DNA from: Planobispora rosea | Lineage (GTDB): Bacteria > Actinomycetota > Actinomycetes > Streptosporangiales > Streptosporangiaceae | Direction: 5' to 3' | Assembly (NCBI RefSeq): GCF_014648175.1 | Contig: NZ_BMQP01000019.1 | Coordinates: 1-64,000 of the forward strand | DNA length: 64,000 bases | In this document: in pieces, positions 1 to 8,223 of the stretch | How positions within the stretch are numbered: the first letter of the stretch is position 1 | Layout: each line of letters opens with the position of its first letter | The notes under the pieces: generated by a model | Told to the model about the DNA's origin: nothing | The model's input: only the letters and a program-made list of their open reading frames with translations | Databases searched by the model: none | Translations under genes and position numbers: made by a program

Positions 1-50
1 AAGCACGCCGCCAGCGTTCGTCCTGAGCCAGGATCAAACTCTCCAACAAA
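1..50 (-). rRNA. rrs: 16S ribosomal RNA, 5' end only
   Basis: Read on the minus strand, this stretch contains GAGTTTGATCCTGGCTCAG followed by the usual actinobacterial start of 16S rRNA (GGACGAACGCTGGCGGCGTG). Only the first 50 or so nucleotides of the gene lie in the window; the rest continues beyond position 1. The exact mature 5' end is placed by analogy with other actinobacteria. Confidence 0.97.
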
Positions 51-171
51 TGTCTTCGAGTGTTGCATCCCAGCAAACACCATCCGCCCACCGGGCGGGG
101 TGTCTACCAAAGGAATCCCATCCACCCACACCCAACGGCGTGGCGGGACGGGGTTGTGCTTCATGCACTGG

Positions 172-200
172 CTTTTAACACACTGTTGAGTTCTCAAGAA
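172..200 (-). promoter_or_regulatory. rRNA leader processing/antitermination motif
   Basis: The minus strand reads TTGAGAACTCAACAGTGTG and then TTAAAAG. Motifs of the form TTGAGAACTCAA plus CAGTGTG recur in the leaders of actinobacterial rRNA operons and are linked to antitermination and RNase III processing. It lies about 120 nt upstream of the 16S start and downstream of all the promoters. The role is inferred from position and resemblance. Confidence 0.55.
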
Positions 201-273
201 ACGGACGCGTACACCGTCCGAGCCGATCATTTCCTCGATCGTCCCGATCCGGGGCGTTCCATTCCGTGTCACC

Positions 274-303
274 ATCCTAGCGGATCCGCCCGGTTCGTGT
301 CAA
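274..303 (-). promoter_or_regulatory. rRNA promoter, proximal (sigma-70 type)
   Basis: On the minus strand a consensus TTGACA (-35, plus positions 298-303) is followed after 18 bp by TAGGAT (-10, positions 274-279). It points into the 16S gene and is the best-scoring of a tandem series. Confidence 0.8.
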
Positions 304-365
304 TCTGACCCGTTCGAGCACATCCATCCGGATTGCGACTGCCCCGTCTCCGAGGCAACCCTCAC

Positions 366-395
366 AGCTTACCGTGACATCGGCGCCTTGTCCAA
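366..395 (-). promoter_or_regulatory. rRNA promoter, second in tandem
   Basis: Minus-strand TTGGAC (390-395) and TAAGCT (366-371) are separated by 18 bp. The -10 fits the relaxed TANNNT pattern of actinobacterial housekeeping promoters. Weaker than its neighbours by sequence alone. Confidence 0.5.
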
Positions 396-509
396 TCGAC
401 CGGTTTTCCGGAGGCGTGAACAGGGGCGAACGCTCAGGTTCGTCAGAGAGGGGGCTGCCCTGGGGCCCGTCCGCCGCTCAGGCGTCCGGCTCGCTCCCGG
501 GCTCTGAAA

Positions 510-538
510 ACTTTAGGCGGCGTCCGGAGCGGCGTCAA
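510..538 (-). promoter_or_regulatory. rRNA promoter, third in tandem
   Basis: Minus-strand TTGACG (533-538) and TAAAGT (510-515) are separated by 17 bp, a good sigma-70 match oriented toward the 16S gene. A possible fourth promoter lies further upstream: TTCTGG at 604-609, 17 bp, TAGGGT at 581-586, with a poor -35. Apart from these promoters I see nothing coding in 300-700. Confidence 0.65.
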
Positions 539-703
539 ATCAATTCCTCCGGCCGAACCCGCAGGTCATCGGCTTTTCCCACCCTATGACGGGCACTCCG
601 CTACCAGAACGTTACCGAGCAGTCAGAACACCGCCGTTCCGCGATCCATTCCCGCGGAGCCGTCGCGCCACGGCTCGCGCGCCCTGAGGCCCCCGGAACG
701 ACA

Positions 704-731
704 GAGCGCCCCGGCCGGAACCGGGGCGCTC
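704..731 (-). terminator. tyrS terminator hairpin
   Basis: GAGCGCCCCGG (704-714) pairs perfectly with CCGGGGCGCTC (721-731) around a 6-nt loop. It lies about 100 nt past the tyrS stop codon and upstream of the rRNA promoters, so it would stop tyrS transcription before the rRNA operon. There is no strong U tract, as is common in high-GC genomes. Confidence 0.75.
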
Positions 732-828
732 GTCACAGGGAGCTTCTCGTGGGAGGCACGGCATCCGTCACCTGCGACCCGTCCCGCGGAACGGGAACGG
801 CGGGCGGGGACGGACCCGCGCTCCTCGA

Positions 829-2088
829 TCAGACGACTTCGACGGCGCCGAACGTCTTACCTCGCCGCAGTACCAGGTAGCGGCCGTGCAGCAGGTCCTC
901 GGAGCTTGGCACGTAGGCCTCGTCAGTGATCTTGACGTTGTTGAGGTAGGCGCCGCCCTCCTTGACCGTGCGACGCGCCTCGGACTTCGACTTCACCAGA
1001 CCGGTCTCGGCCAGCAGGTCCACGAACAGCGCTCCCAGGGCGGGCACCTCCGCACGCGGTACCTCCGCCAACGCCGCCCCGAGGGTGTGCGCCGGCAGCT
1101 CCTCCAGCGAGCCCCGGCCGAACAGCGCCGCCGAGGCCGCGATCACCGCAGCGCACTCGTCCGCGCCGTGCAGCAGCGTGGTGAACTCCTCGGCCAGCGC
1201 GCGCTGCGCCTCGCGGGCGGCCGGACGCTCGGCCACGGCCTTCTCCAGCTCCTCGATCTCCTCACGGGACTTGAAGCTGAAGATCTTGAGGAACTTCACC
1301 ACGTCGCGGTCGTCCGCCTTCAGCCAGAACTGGTAGAAGGCGTACGGCGAGGTCATCTCCGGGTTGAGCCAGACCGCGCCGCCGGCGGTCTTGCCGAACT
1401 TGGTGCCATCGGCCTTGGTGATCAGCGGCACGGTCAGCGCGTGCACGTGGTGTCCGGTCACCCGGCGGATCAGGTCGGTACCCGCGGTGATGTTGCCCCA
1501 CTGGTCGCTGCCGCCGATCTGCAGCGCGCAGCCGTACCGCCGGTGCAGCTCCAGGTAGTCGTTGGCCTGCAGGATCTGGTAGCTGAACTCGGTGTAGCTG
1601 AGGCCTTCCCCGGCCAGCCGGGCCGAGACCGACTCGCGGGCGAGCATGCGGTTGACCGGGAAGTGCTTGCCGACATCGCGCAGGAACTCGATCGCGGAGA
1701 TGCCTTCGGTCCAGTCGAGGTTGCTGACCATGAACCCGCGGGACTCGTCGGAGAGATCCAGGAACTTCTCGACCTGGACCCGGATCCGCGCAACCCACTC
1801 GGCCACCACCTCGGAGGAATTGAGCGAGCGCTCGGTGCTCCTGCCGCTCGGGTCGCCGATCAGGCCCGTCGCGCCGCCGACCAGGCCGATGGCCCGGTGG
1901 CCGGTCTGCTGGAAGCGGGCCAGCGTCAGCAGGGGGACGAGGTTTCCGACGTGGAGGGAGGGCGCGGTCGGGTCGAAGCCGCAATAGACCGTGATAGGAC
2001 CCTCGGCCATCGACGCGCGCAGGGCGTCGATGTCGGTGGACTGCGCGATCAGGCCGCGCCAGGCGAGGTCATCCAGGATGTCGGTCAC
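829..2088 (-). CDS. tyrS: Tyrosyl-tRNA synthetase
   Basis: Cytosolic class I aminoacyl-tRNA synthetase charging tRNA-Tyr. The 419-residue product has the HIGH-type signature HVGN (about 46-49), the tyrosine/tRNA-site stretch IGGSDQWGN (about 191-199), the KMSKS-type loop KFGKT (230-234) and a C-terminal S4-like RNA-binding region (about 350-419), the layout of bacterial TyrRS. The start is a GTG at 2088 preceded by AAGGA. It is followed by its own terminator and is transcribed toward the rRNA operon. The 190-bp gap upstream contains no gene and no recognisable T-box. Confidence 0.97.
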   Translation of the reverse strand: MTDILDDLAWRGLIAQSTDIDALRASMAEGPITVYCGFDPTAPSLHVGNLVPLLTLARFQQTGHRAIGLVGGATGLIGDPSGRSTERSLNSSEVVAEWVARIRVQVEKFLDLSDESRGFMVSNLDWTEGISAIEFLRDVGKHFPVNRMLARESVSARLAGEGLSYTEFSYQILQANDYLELHRRYGCALQIGGSDQWGNITAGTDLIRRVTGHHVHALTVPLITKADGTKFGKTAGGAVWLNPEMTSPYAFYQFWLKADDRDVVKFLKIFSFKSREEIEELEKAVAERPAAREAQRALAEEFTTLLHGADECAAVIAASAALFGRGSLEELPAHTLGAALAEVPRAEVPALGALFVDLLAETGLVKSKSEARRTVKEGGAYLNNVKITDEAYVPSSEDLLHGRYLVLRRGKTFGAVEVV

Positions 2089-2278
2089 GGTCCTTGCTTT
2101 CCTATGCTCGGTGGGTCATGTACGGCTTTGCCCTGCAGCGTCGCTGGTTTCCTGAGTTACCTGAGTAATCCAGGTATCCCGGGCCTAGCGTAGCCGGTCC
2201 GGGCCCGGCCCGGCATCGCGGTGAAAGCGGGGCCGGAGCGGACGCGCAGGCGCCGCACCGGCCCCGGAGGCCCGATGG

Positions 2279-2938
2279 TCACGAGGTCCGCCGGCGGCGC
2301 GGGACGTGCGGCCGGTACGGCGAGACCGTGGGATCACCGTCGATCCAGAAACGCCAGGGCGTCTCCTTGCCCGACGCGACCCCGGTGCGCGGGCCCGATC
2401 TGATCAGGTCCGCGCCGGGAGGTTCCCCTTCGAGTACGGCCAGCGTCCCATCGGCCGGCGCGCAGGCGTCGAGCCCGTTGTGCTCCAGGGTCAGGCCGAG
2501 CGCCACGGCCAGACGTGCGGGCCCGCGTGCCAAATCCCGCGCGGGGACGCCGCGGCCCGTGCCCGCACTCCGCCGCGCCGTGGCGATCTCGATCCCGGCG
2601 ACCACCTCTCCGGCCCGCAGCAGCACCCCCGAACCGACGCCTTCGGGGAGACAGACCAGGTTCGCGCAGAAGTGCATGCCGTAGGTGAAGTAGACGTACA
2701 CGTGGCCGGGCGGCCCGAACATCACCGCGTTGCGCGGCGTCATCCCCCGGTACGTGTGGGCCGCGGGGTCCTCCCCCGGCAGGCCGTACGCCTCGACCTC
2801 GGTGAGCCGCAGCGCGACGGGACCGTACACGAGCACCCTTCCCAGCAGGTCCGGGGCGACCTCGTGCGCGGGCCGGTCGAAGAACTCCCGGCCCAGCGGG
2901 ACGGTCCCGCCCGCCGGCGTCAGCTGCCGCTCGCCCAT
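2279..2938 (-). CDS. 3-methyladenine DNA glycosylase (AAG/Mpg family)
   Basis: Base-excision repair enzyme that removes alkylated purines from DNA. The 219-residue product carries typical family features: LGREFFDRPA near the N terminus, LTEVEAY, the YRGMTPRNAVMFGPPGHVYVYFTYGMH block (written here as one conserved region, about residues 60-92) and a C-terminal ARGPARL/SPYRPHVPR region. The ATG at 2938 lies inside the end of argH, giving a 19-bp overlap and suggesting translational coupling. The open frame continues upstream antisense-free in argH sequence, but the homologous part begins only after this ATG. Linked to tyrS downstream, as in mycobacteria. Confidence 0.93.
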   Translation of the reverse strand: MGERQLTPAGGTVPLGREFFDRPAHEVAPDLLGRVLVYGPVALRLTEVEAYGLPGEDPAAHTYRGMTPRNAVMFGPPGHVYVYFTYGMHFCANLVCLPEGVGSGVLLRAGEVVAGIEIATARRSAGTGRGVPARDLARGPARLAVALGLTLEHNGLDACAPADGTLAVLEGEPPGADLIRSGPRTGVASGKETPWRFWIDGDPTVSPYRPHVPRRRRTS

Positions 2939-4338
2939 GCCGCCTGGGCGTCGACGTCCTCGCGCAGGGCCGCGAGCTGGTCGCGGACCCGGGCCGGCGC
3001 CGTACCTCCGTGGGCCTTGCGGGCCGCCAGCGCGCCCGGGACGGAGAGCACCGCGCGTGTGTCGGGCGTGAAGTGCGGCGAGACCTTGGCGAGTTCCTCG
3101 TCGGTGAGCTCGTCGAGGTCCTTGTCGTTGACCTGGCACCAGACCACCAGGTGGCCGACCGCCTCGTGCGCGTCCCGGAACGCGACGCCCTTGCGGACCA
3201 GCAGCTCGGCCAGGTCGGTGGCGAGAGCGAATCCGTCGGGCGCCGAGGACTCCAGCTTGGCGGTGTTGACCCGCATCGTGGAGACCAGCCCGGCCACCGC
3301 CGGGAGCACCAGCAGCAGGGTGTCGACGGAGTCGAACACCGGCTCCTTGTCCTCCTGCAGGTCGCGGTTGTAGGTCAGCGGCAGGCCCTTGAGGGTGGTC
3401 AGCAGCGACATGAGGTTGCCGATGAGGCGGCCGCTCTTGCCGCGGGCCAGCTCGGCGACGTCGGGGTTCTTCTTCTGCGGCATGATCGACGAGCCGGTGG
3501 AGTAGGCGTCGTCCATCTCGATCCAGCGGAACTCCTGCGAGGCCCACAGGACGATCTCCTCGCCCAGCCGCGACAGGTGCGTGCCGATCATCGCGGCGCA
3601 GAACAGGAACTCCGCGGCGAAGTCGCGATCGGCGACGGCGTCCATCGAGTTCGGTGCGGCCGAGTCGAAGCCCAGCTCGGCGGCGACGGCCTGCGGGTCG
3701 AGCGGGAGCGAGGAGCCCGCCAGCGCGCCGGAGCCGAGCGGGGAGACGGCCGCGCGCCGGTCCCAGTCGCGCAGCCGGTCGATGTCGCGGGAGAAGGCGT
3801 GGACGTGCGCCAGCAGCTGGTGGCCGAAGGAGACCGGCTGCGCGTGCTGCAGGTGGGTCATGCCGGGGGCGGCCGTCTCGGCGTGCTCCTCGGCCTGGCT
3901 CATCAGCGCGGTCTCCAGCTCGACCAGGCGGGACACGATGGTCCTGACGTGGTCGCGCAGGTAGAGCCGCAGGTCGGTGGCGATCTGGTCGTTGCGCGAA
4001 CGACCGGCGCGCAGCTTGCCGCCGAGCGTGCCCAGGCGCTCCAGCAGGCCGCGCTCCAGCGCGGTGTGCACGTCCTCGTCGGCCACGGTCGGCCGGAACT
4101 CACCCGACTTGCACGCCCGCTCCAGGTCGTCCAGGGCCCCGATCATGCGTCCCAGCTCGTCCTCGGTGAGCAGTCCCGCGCGGTGCAGCACCCGGGCGTG
4201 CGCCCGCGAGGCCATCAGGTCGTACGGCACCAGCCGCCAGTCGAAGTGCACGCTCACCGAGAGCCGGGTCAGCGCGTCGGCCGGACCTCCCTCGAACCGC
4301 CCGCCCCACAGCCGCATCGGCTTGCCACCATCAGTCAC
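2920..4338 (-). CDS. argH: Argininosuccinate lyase
   Basis: Final step of arginine synthesis: splits argininosuccinate into arginine and fumarate. The 472-residue product begins MRLWGGRFEGGPADA a few residues in and contains the fumarase/lyase superfamily signature GSSIMPQKKNPD and the SRNDQIATD block. I chose GTG 4338 because GGAGGGAG lies about 10 nt upstream; an ATG at 4317 is the alternative. The 3' end overlaps the glycosylase gene by 19 bp. It is the last gene of the arg cluster, but argG, normally its upstream neighbour, is reduced to a relic. Confidence 0.96.
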   Translation of the reverse strand: MTDGGKPMRLWGGRFEGGPADALTRLSVSVHFDWRLVPYDLMASRAHARVLHRAGLLTEDELGRMIGALDDLERACKSGEFRPTVADEDVHTALERGLLERLGTLGGKLRAGRSRNDQIATDLRLYLRDHVRTIVSRLVELETALMSQAEEHAETAAPGMTHLQHAQPVSFGHQLLAHVHAFSRDIDRLRDWDRRAAVSPLGSGALAGSSLPLDPQAVAAELGFDSAAPNSMDAVADRDFAAEFLFCAAMIGTHLSRLGEEIVLWASQEFRWIEMDDAYSTGSSIMPQKKNPDVAELARGKSGRLIGNLMSLLTTLKGLPLTYNRDLQEDKEPVFDSVDTLLLVLPAVAGLVSTMRVNTAKLESSAPDGFALATDLAELLVRKGVAFRDAHEAVGHLVVWCQVNDKDLDELTDEELAKVSPHFTPDTRAVLSVPGALAARKAHGGTAPARVRDQLAALREDVDAQAAWASGS

Positions 4339-4436
4339 CGTTCTTCTCCCTCCCAGTTCAATCCGCGACACTAAAGGATGTCCGGCAGGCCCGCGCCCGG
4401 GTTGGGCGGGATCCCTCCGGTCATCCGGCACCCTGA

Positions 4437-4544
4437 TCAGCCCAGCCGCGTGTCCCGGCGGCAGCGATCTTGGTCCGCGGGAAAAGAGGGCGCCGCGGAG
4501 ACGTCGGGGCCTGCGGAGCCGGCGAGTACGATCCGGTCACTCAT
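4437..4544 (-). pseudogene. argG (argininosuccinate synthase) relic, first ~20 codons only
   Basis: A 35-codon frame starts ATG with GGAG 11 nt upstream. Its first residues, MSDRIVLAGSAGPDVSAA, align without gaps to the conserved N terminus of actinobacterial argininosuccinate synthase (about MSDRIVLAYSGGLDTSVAI). The PP-loop SGGLDTS has decayed to SAGPDVS, so the ATP site is gone. After about 20 codons the similarity ends and a stop follows. The position between argR and argH is exactly where argG sits in related clusters. A short independent peptide is possible but less likely. The surrounding 4339-4645 holds nothing else I recognise. Confidence 0.6.
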
Positions 4545-4645
4545 GGTGTCTTCTGCTCCAAAAAGTCTTCTGTCGAAGTCACATCGGGTACGGCCCCCGC
4601 CGTGGAGGACCGCGGCGCTGAGCGCGCCGCTGGTCCCCGGACGCG

Positions 4646-5152
4646 CTACTGGCCGCGCCGGTCGGCGTGGCGCAGCAACGCCTCGGCGACCGGCGCGCCG
4701 CCCGCCGGGTCGCGGGTGATCACGAGGATCGTGTCGTCTCCGGCCACCGTGCCGAGGATGGACTCCCAGTCGGCGTGGTCGATGGCGGAGGCGAGGAACT
4801 GGGCGGCGCCCGGCGGGGTGCGGACGATCACGAGGTTCGCCGACGCCTCGGCGGAGACCAGCAGTTCCTCGGCCAGGCGGGTGAGCCGGGCGGCCGGGGA
4901 CTCCCCGGTGCCGAGCCGGGCCAGCGGGATGCGCCCGCCGCCCTCGCCCGGCAGGGCGTAGACCAGGGAACCGTCCTCGGCGCGGAGCTTGAGCGCGCCG
5001 AGCTCGTCCAGGTCCCGGGAGAGGGTGGCCTGGGTGACCTCGACCCCGCTCTCGGCCAGGAGCTTGGCCAGCTCGGGCTGGGAGCGCACGGCCTGGCGCT
5101 CCAGCAGTTCGGCGATCCGCGCCTGGCGGGCGGCCTTGGTCATGGGAATCAC
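4646..5152 (-). CDS. argR: Arginine repressor ArgR
   Basis: Hexameric arginine-dependent repressor of arginine biosynthesis. The 168-residue product has an N-terminal winged helix (about 4-70, including VTQATLSRDLDELGALK) and a C-terminal oligomerisation and arginine-binding domain (GTVAGDDTILVITRD). The GTG at 5152 overlaps the argF stop as GTGA, indicating translational coupling; an ATG at 5143 in the same frame is the alternative. It probably acts on the TGCAT/ATGCA boxes upstream of argC and so controls its own operon. Confidence 0.95.
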   Translation of the reverse strand: MIPMTKAARQARIAELLERQAVRSQPELAKLLAESGVEVTQATLSRDLDELGALKLRAEDGSLVYALPGEGGGRIPLARLGTGESPAARLTRLAEELLVSAEASANLVIVRTPPGAAQFLASAIDHADWESILGTVAGDDTILVITRDPAGGAPVAEALLRHADRRGQ

Positions 5153-6075
5153 GACCCACCCCCGGTGACCAGCCAGTGCAGCAGAGCCTTCTGGGCGTGC
5201 AGGCGGTTCTCGGCCTGGTCCCAGACGAGGCTGCGCGGGCCGTCGAGGACCTCGGCGGTGATCTCCAGCTCCCGGTAGGCGGGCAGGCAGTGCAGCACGA
5301 TCGCGTCGTCCGCGGCGGCGTCCATCACGGCCGCGTTCACCTGGTACGGCATGAGCGCGGCGATCCGCTCGTCCTTGCCGTCCTGCCCCATGGACACCCA
5401 GGTGTCGGTGGTGACCACCTGGGCTCCCTCGGCGGCGGCGCGGGGGTCATCCAGCACCGCGACGCTGCCGCCGGTGCCCTCGGCGACCTCGGCGGCGCGG
5501 GACAGGATCACCGGGTCGGGCCGGTAGCCGTCGGGGGCGCATACCCTCACGTGCATCCCGGCGGTGGCCCCGCCGAGCAGGTAGGAGTGGGCCATGTTGT
5601 TGGCGCCGTCGCCGTAGTAGGCCAGCGTGAGCCCGGCGGTCCTGCCGAAGCGCTCGCGGACGGTCTGCAGGTCGGCGAGGATCTGGCAGGGGTGGTAGGA
5701 GTCGGTGAGGGCGTTGACCACCGGGACGGACGAGACGGAGGCCATGGCCTCGATCCTCTCCTGTCCGGCGGTCCGCCACACGATGGCCGCGACCTGGCGC
5801 TCCAGCACCCGGGCGGTGTCCTCGATGGACTCGCCCCGGCCCATCTGGGAGGAGCCGGCGTCCAGCACGAGCGGGAGCCCGCCCAGCTCGCCGATGCCGA
5901 CGCTGAAGGAGACGCGGGTCCGGGTGGAGTGCTTGTCGAACAGCACGGCGACGGTCTTCGGGCCTTCGAAGGGACGGTAGCCGAACCGGTCCTTCTTCAT
6001 CGCCTCGGCCAGGTCGAGCACCTCGGCCTGCTCGGCGGGGGTCAGGTCGTCGTCCTTGAGGAAGTGTCTAGTCAC
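5149..6075 (-). CDS. argF: Ornithine carbamoyltransferase
   Basis: Makes citrulline from ornithine and carbamoyl phosphate. The 308-residue product has the carbamoyl-phosphate motif STRTR (50-54), HPCQ (128-131), the ornithine loop DTWVSMGQ and the catalytic HCLP (about 263). The GTG start at 6075 lies within the end of argD (8-bp overlap), and its stop overlaps the argR start. Length is normal for the anabolic enzyme. Confidence 0.96.
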   Translation of the reverse strand: MTRHFLKDDDLTPAEQAEVLDLAEAMKKDRFGYRPFEGPKTVAVLFDKHSTRTRVSFSVGIGELGGLPLVLDAGSSQMGRGESIEDTARVLERQVAAIVWRTAGQERIEAMASVSSVPVVNALTDSYHPCQILADLQTVRERFGRTAGLTLAYYGDGANNMAHSYLLGGATAGMHVRVCAPDGYRPDPVILSRAAEVAEGTGGSVAVLDDPRAAAEGAQVVTTDTWVSMGQDGKDERIAALMPYQVNAAVMDAAADDAIVLHCLPAYRELEITAEVLDGPRSLVWDQAENRLHAQKALLHWLVTGGGS

Positions 6076-7252
6076 GGGAGGCCTCGTCGAGGATCGCGGG
6101 GAGCGCGGTCACGAACGCCGTGACCTGCTCGGAGGTGATGATCAGCGGCGGCGCGAGCCGTACCGCGTCGGGCTGGAGGGCGTTGACCAGGAACCCGGCC
6201 CTCTGCGCGGCGGCCTGGACCTGGGGAGAGCGGCCGGAGGTGAGCACGAGAGCGAGCCACAGGCCCCGGCCGCGCACCCCCTTGAGCAGCGGGTGGTCGA
6301 TCGCGGCGATGCCGTCGGCGAGTTCGGCGCCGGCCGTGCGGACGTGCTCCAGCAGGCCGTCGTTCTCGATGGTGCCGAGTACGGCGAGCGCGGCGGCGGC
6401 CGAGACGGGGTTGCCGCCGAAGGTGGAGCCGTGGTCGCCCTTGGCGAAGATCGTAGCGGCCGGGCCGAAGCCGACGCAGGCGCCGATCGGCATGCCGCCG
6501 CCCAGGCCCTTGGCCAGGGTCAGGATGTCGGGCAGCACGCCCTCGTGCTGGTGGGCGAACCAGTGGCCGGTCCGGCCGATCGCGGACTGGATCTCGTCGG
6601 CGACCAGCAGCGCCCCGGAGGCGGTGCAGATCTCCCGGGCGGCCCGGAAGTAGCCGTCCGGCGGGGGCACGACCCCGGCTTCGCCCTGGGTGGGCTCCAG
6701 GAAGACGGCGGCGCACTCGTCGGTGACGGCGTTCTTGAGCGCGTCAGCGTCGCCGTACGGGACGAACCGGACATCGGTCGGGAAGGGGCCGAACTGGTCG
6801 CGGATCGAGGGCTTGCCGGTCAGCGAGAGCGCGCCCAGGGTGCGGCCGTGGAAGGCGTTCTCGGCGGCGACGACGTAGGTCCGGCCGGTGGTCCTGCCGT
6901 ACTTCAGCGCCATCTTGAGAGCGCACTCGTTGGCCTCGGTGCCGGAGTTGGCGAGGAAGACCCGGCCCTGGCCGCCGAGCAGGCCGATCAGCCGCTCGGC
7001 GAGCAGTACCTCGGGCTCATGCAGGAACAGGTTGCTGGTGTGCGCGATGGTGGCGACCTGGCGGGAGACGGCCTCGACGAGCGCGGGGTGGGCGTGGCCG
7101 AGGGAGCTGACCGCGATGCCGCCGATCATGTCGAGGTAGCGGTTGCCGTCGACGTCCCAGACCTCGCAGCCCTCGCCGCGGGCCAGCGCCACCGGGGGCA
7201 CGCCGTAGTTGGGCATGAAGGCGGCTTCGAACCGGTCGTACAGGGTGCTCAC
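6068..7252 (-). CDS. argD: Acetylornithine aminotransferase
   Basis: PLP-dependent class III aminotransferase converting N-acetylglutamate semialdehyde to N-acetylornithine. The 394-residue product shows NSGTEANE near the cofactor phosphate, VADEIQSAIGRTG, and LTLAKGLGGGMPIGA containing the Schiff-base lysine. The GTG at 7252 overlaps the argB stop by 4 nt (GTGA). Much longer upstream readings of this frame are non-homologous argB antisense-frame sequence. Confidence 0.96.
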   Translation of the reverse strand: MSTLYDRFEAAFMPNYGVPPVALARGEGCEVWDVDGNRYLDMIGGIAVSSLGHAHPALVEAVSRQVATIAHTSNLFLHEPEVLLAERLIGLLGGQGRVFLANSGTEANECALKMALKYGRTTGRTYVVAAENAFHGRTLGALSLTGKPSIRDQFGPFPTDVRFVPYGDADALKNAVTDECAAVFLEPTQGEAGVVPPPDGYFRAAREICTASGALLVADEIQSAIGRTGHWFAHQHEGVLPDILTLAKGLGGGMPIGACVGFGPAATIFAKGDHGSTFGGNPVSAAAALAVLGTIENDGLLEHVRTAGAELADGIAAIDHPLLKGVRGRGLWLALVLTSGRSPQVQAAAQRAGFLVNALQPDAVRLAPPLIITSEQVTAFVTALPAILDEASRD

Positions 7253-8223
7253 GTGTCGCTCCCGTTCAGTCTGATGGTGGCGGTCAGCCTGCGCTTGACC
7301 AGGTCCGGTGCGGCGACCGCCGGAGCGGTTCCGGACGCCGTGCCGGGCAGCACCATCGTCCCGATCCCCTCGTCGGTGAAGATCTCCAGCAGTACGGCGT
7401 GCGGCACCCGGCCGTCGAGCACGTGCGCCTGGGGCACGCCGCCCTGGACGGCGGAGAGGCATGCCTCCATTTTGGGCACCATGCCGCTGGACAGGCCCGG
7501 CAGGAGCTCCGCCAGCTCGCCCGCGGTGAGCCGGCTGATCACCTCGTCGCTCTCCGGCCAGTTGCGGTAGAGGCCCTCGACGTCGGTCAGGACGATGAGC
7601 TTGGACGCCTTGAGCGCCACGGCGAGCGCGGCGGCGGCCGTGTCGGCGTTGACGTTGTAGACGGTGCCGTCCTCGCCTCGGGCGACGGAGGAGATCACCG
7701 GGATGCGCCCGTCGTCCAGCAGTGCCTGCACGGCTCCGGCCTCGACCCGGACGATCTCGCCGACCTGGCCGATGTCCACCTTGGCGCCGTCGACGACGGC
7801 GTGCTTGCGCTCGGCGGTGAACAGGTGGGCGTCCTCGCCGGACATGCCGATGGCGAGCGGGCCGTGCCGGTTGATCAGGCCGACCACGTCGCGGTTGACC
7901 TGGCCGACCAGGACCATCCTGACCACCTGCATCGCCTCAGGGGTGGTGACCCGCAGGCCGGCGGTGAAGGTGGACTCGATGCCGAGCCGGTCGAGCTGGG
8001 CGTTGATCTGCGGGCCGCCGCCGTGCACGATGACCGGCTTGAGCCCGGCGTAGCGCAGGAAGACGACGTCGTCGGCGAACTTCTCCCGCAGGTGCTCCTC
8101 GGTCATCGCGTTGCCGCCGTACTTGATGACGACGGTCGCGCCCTGGAAGCGGGCCAGCCAGGGCAGCGCCTCGATCAGCGTGGTGGCTTTGGAGAGGGCT
8201 CCGTTGATCCTGTTGACCGTCAT
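7249..8223 (-). CDS. argB: Acetylglutamate kinase
   Basis: Phosphorylates N-acetylglutamate; usually the arginine-inhibited control step. The 324-residue product has the amino-acid-kinase features VVIKYGGNAM, VHGGGPQIN and VYNVNADTAAAALA. The ATG at 8223 overlaps the argJ stop (ATGA), and its own stop overlaps the argD start. The C terminus is somewhat longer than in many family members, ending in a basic stretch (LVKRRLTATIRLNG). Confidence 0.96.
   Translation of the reverse strand: MTVNRINGALSKATTLIEALPWLARFQGATVVIKYGGNAMTEEHLREKFADDVVFLRYAGLKPVIVHGGGPQINAQLDRLGIESTFTAGLRVTTPEAMQVVRMVLVGQVNRDVVGLINRHGPLAIGMSGEDAHLFTAERKHAVVDGAKVDIGQVGEIVRVEAGAVQALLDDGRIPVISSVARGEDGTVYNVNADTAAAALAVALKASKLIVLTDVEGLYRNWPESDEVISRLTAGELAELLPGLSSGMVPKMEACLSAVQGGVPQAHVLDGRVPHAVLLEIFTDEGIGTMVLPGTASGTAPAVAAPDLVKRRLTATIRLNGSDT

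Noticed and set aside
60..308. Plus-strand open frame in the rRNA leader
   Set aside because: It covers the rRNA leader and promoter; no protein features.
2089..2278. T-box or other tRNA-sensing leader before tyrS
   Set aside because: No specifier-loop or TGGN antiterminator pattern could be found; no such element before pheS, alaS or aspS either.
2279..3547. Extended version of the glycosylase gene reading 200 codons into argH
   Set aside because: The extra part is argH read out of frame; homology starts at the ATG 2938.
3010..4374. 454-codon frame antisense to argH
   Set aside because: Shadow of argH; no conserved motif or ribosome-binding site.
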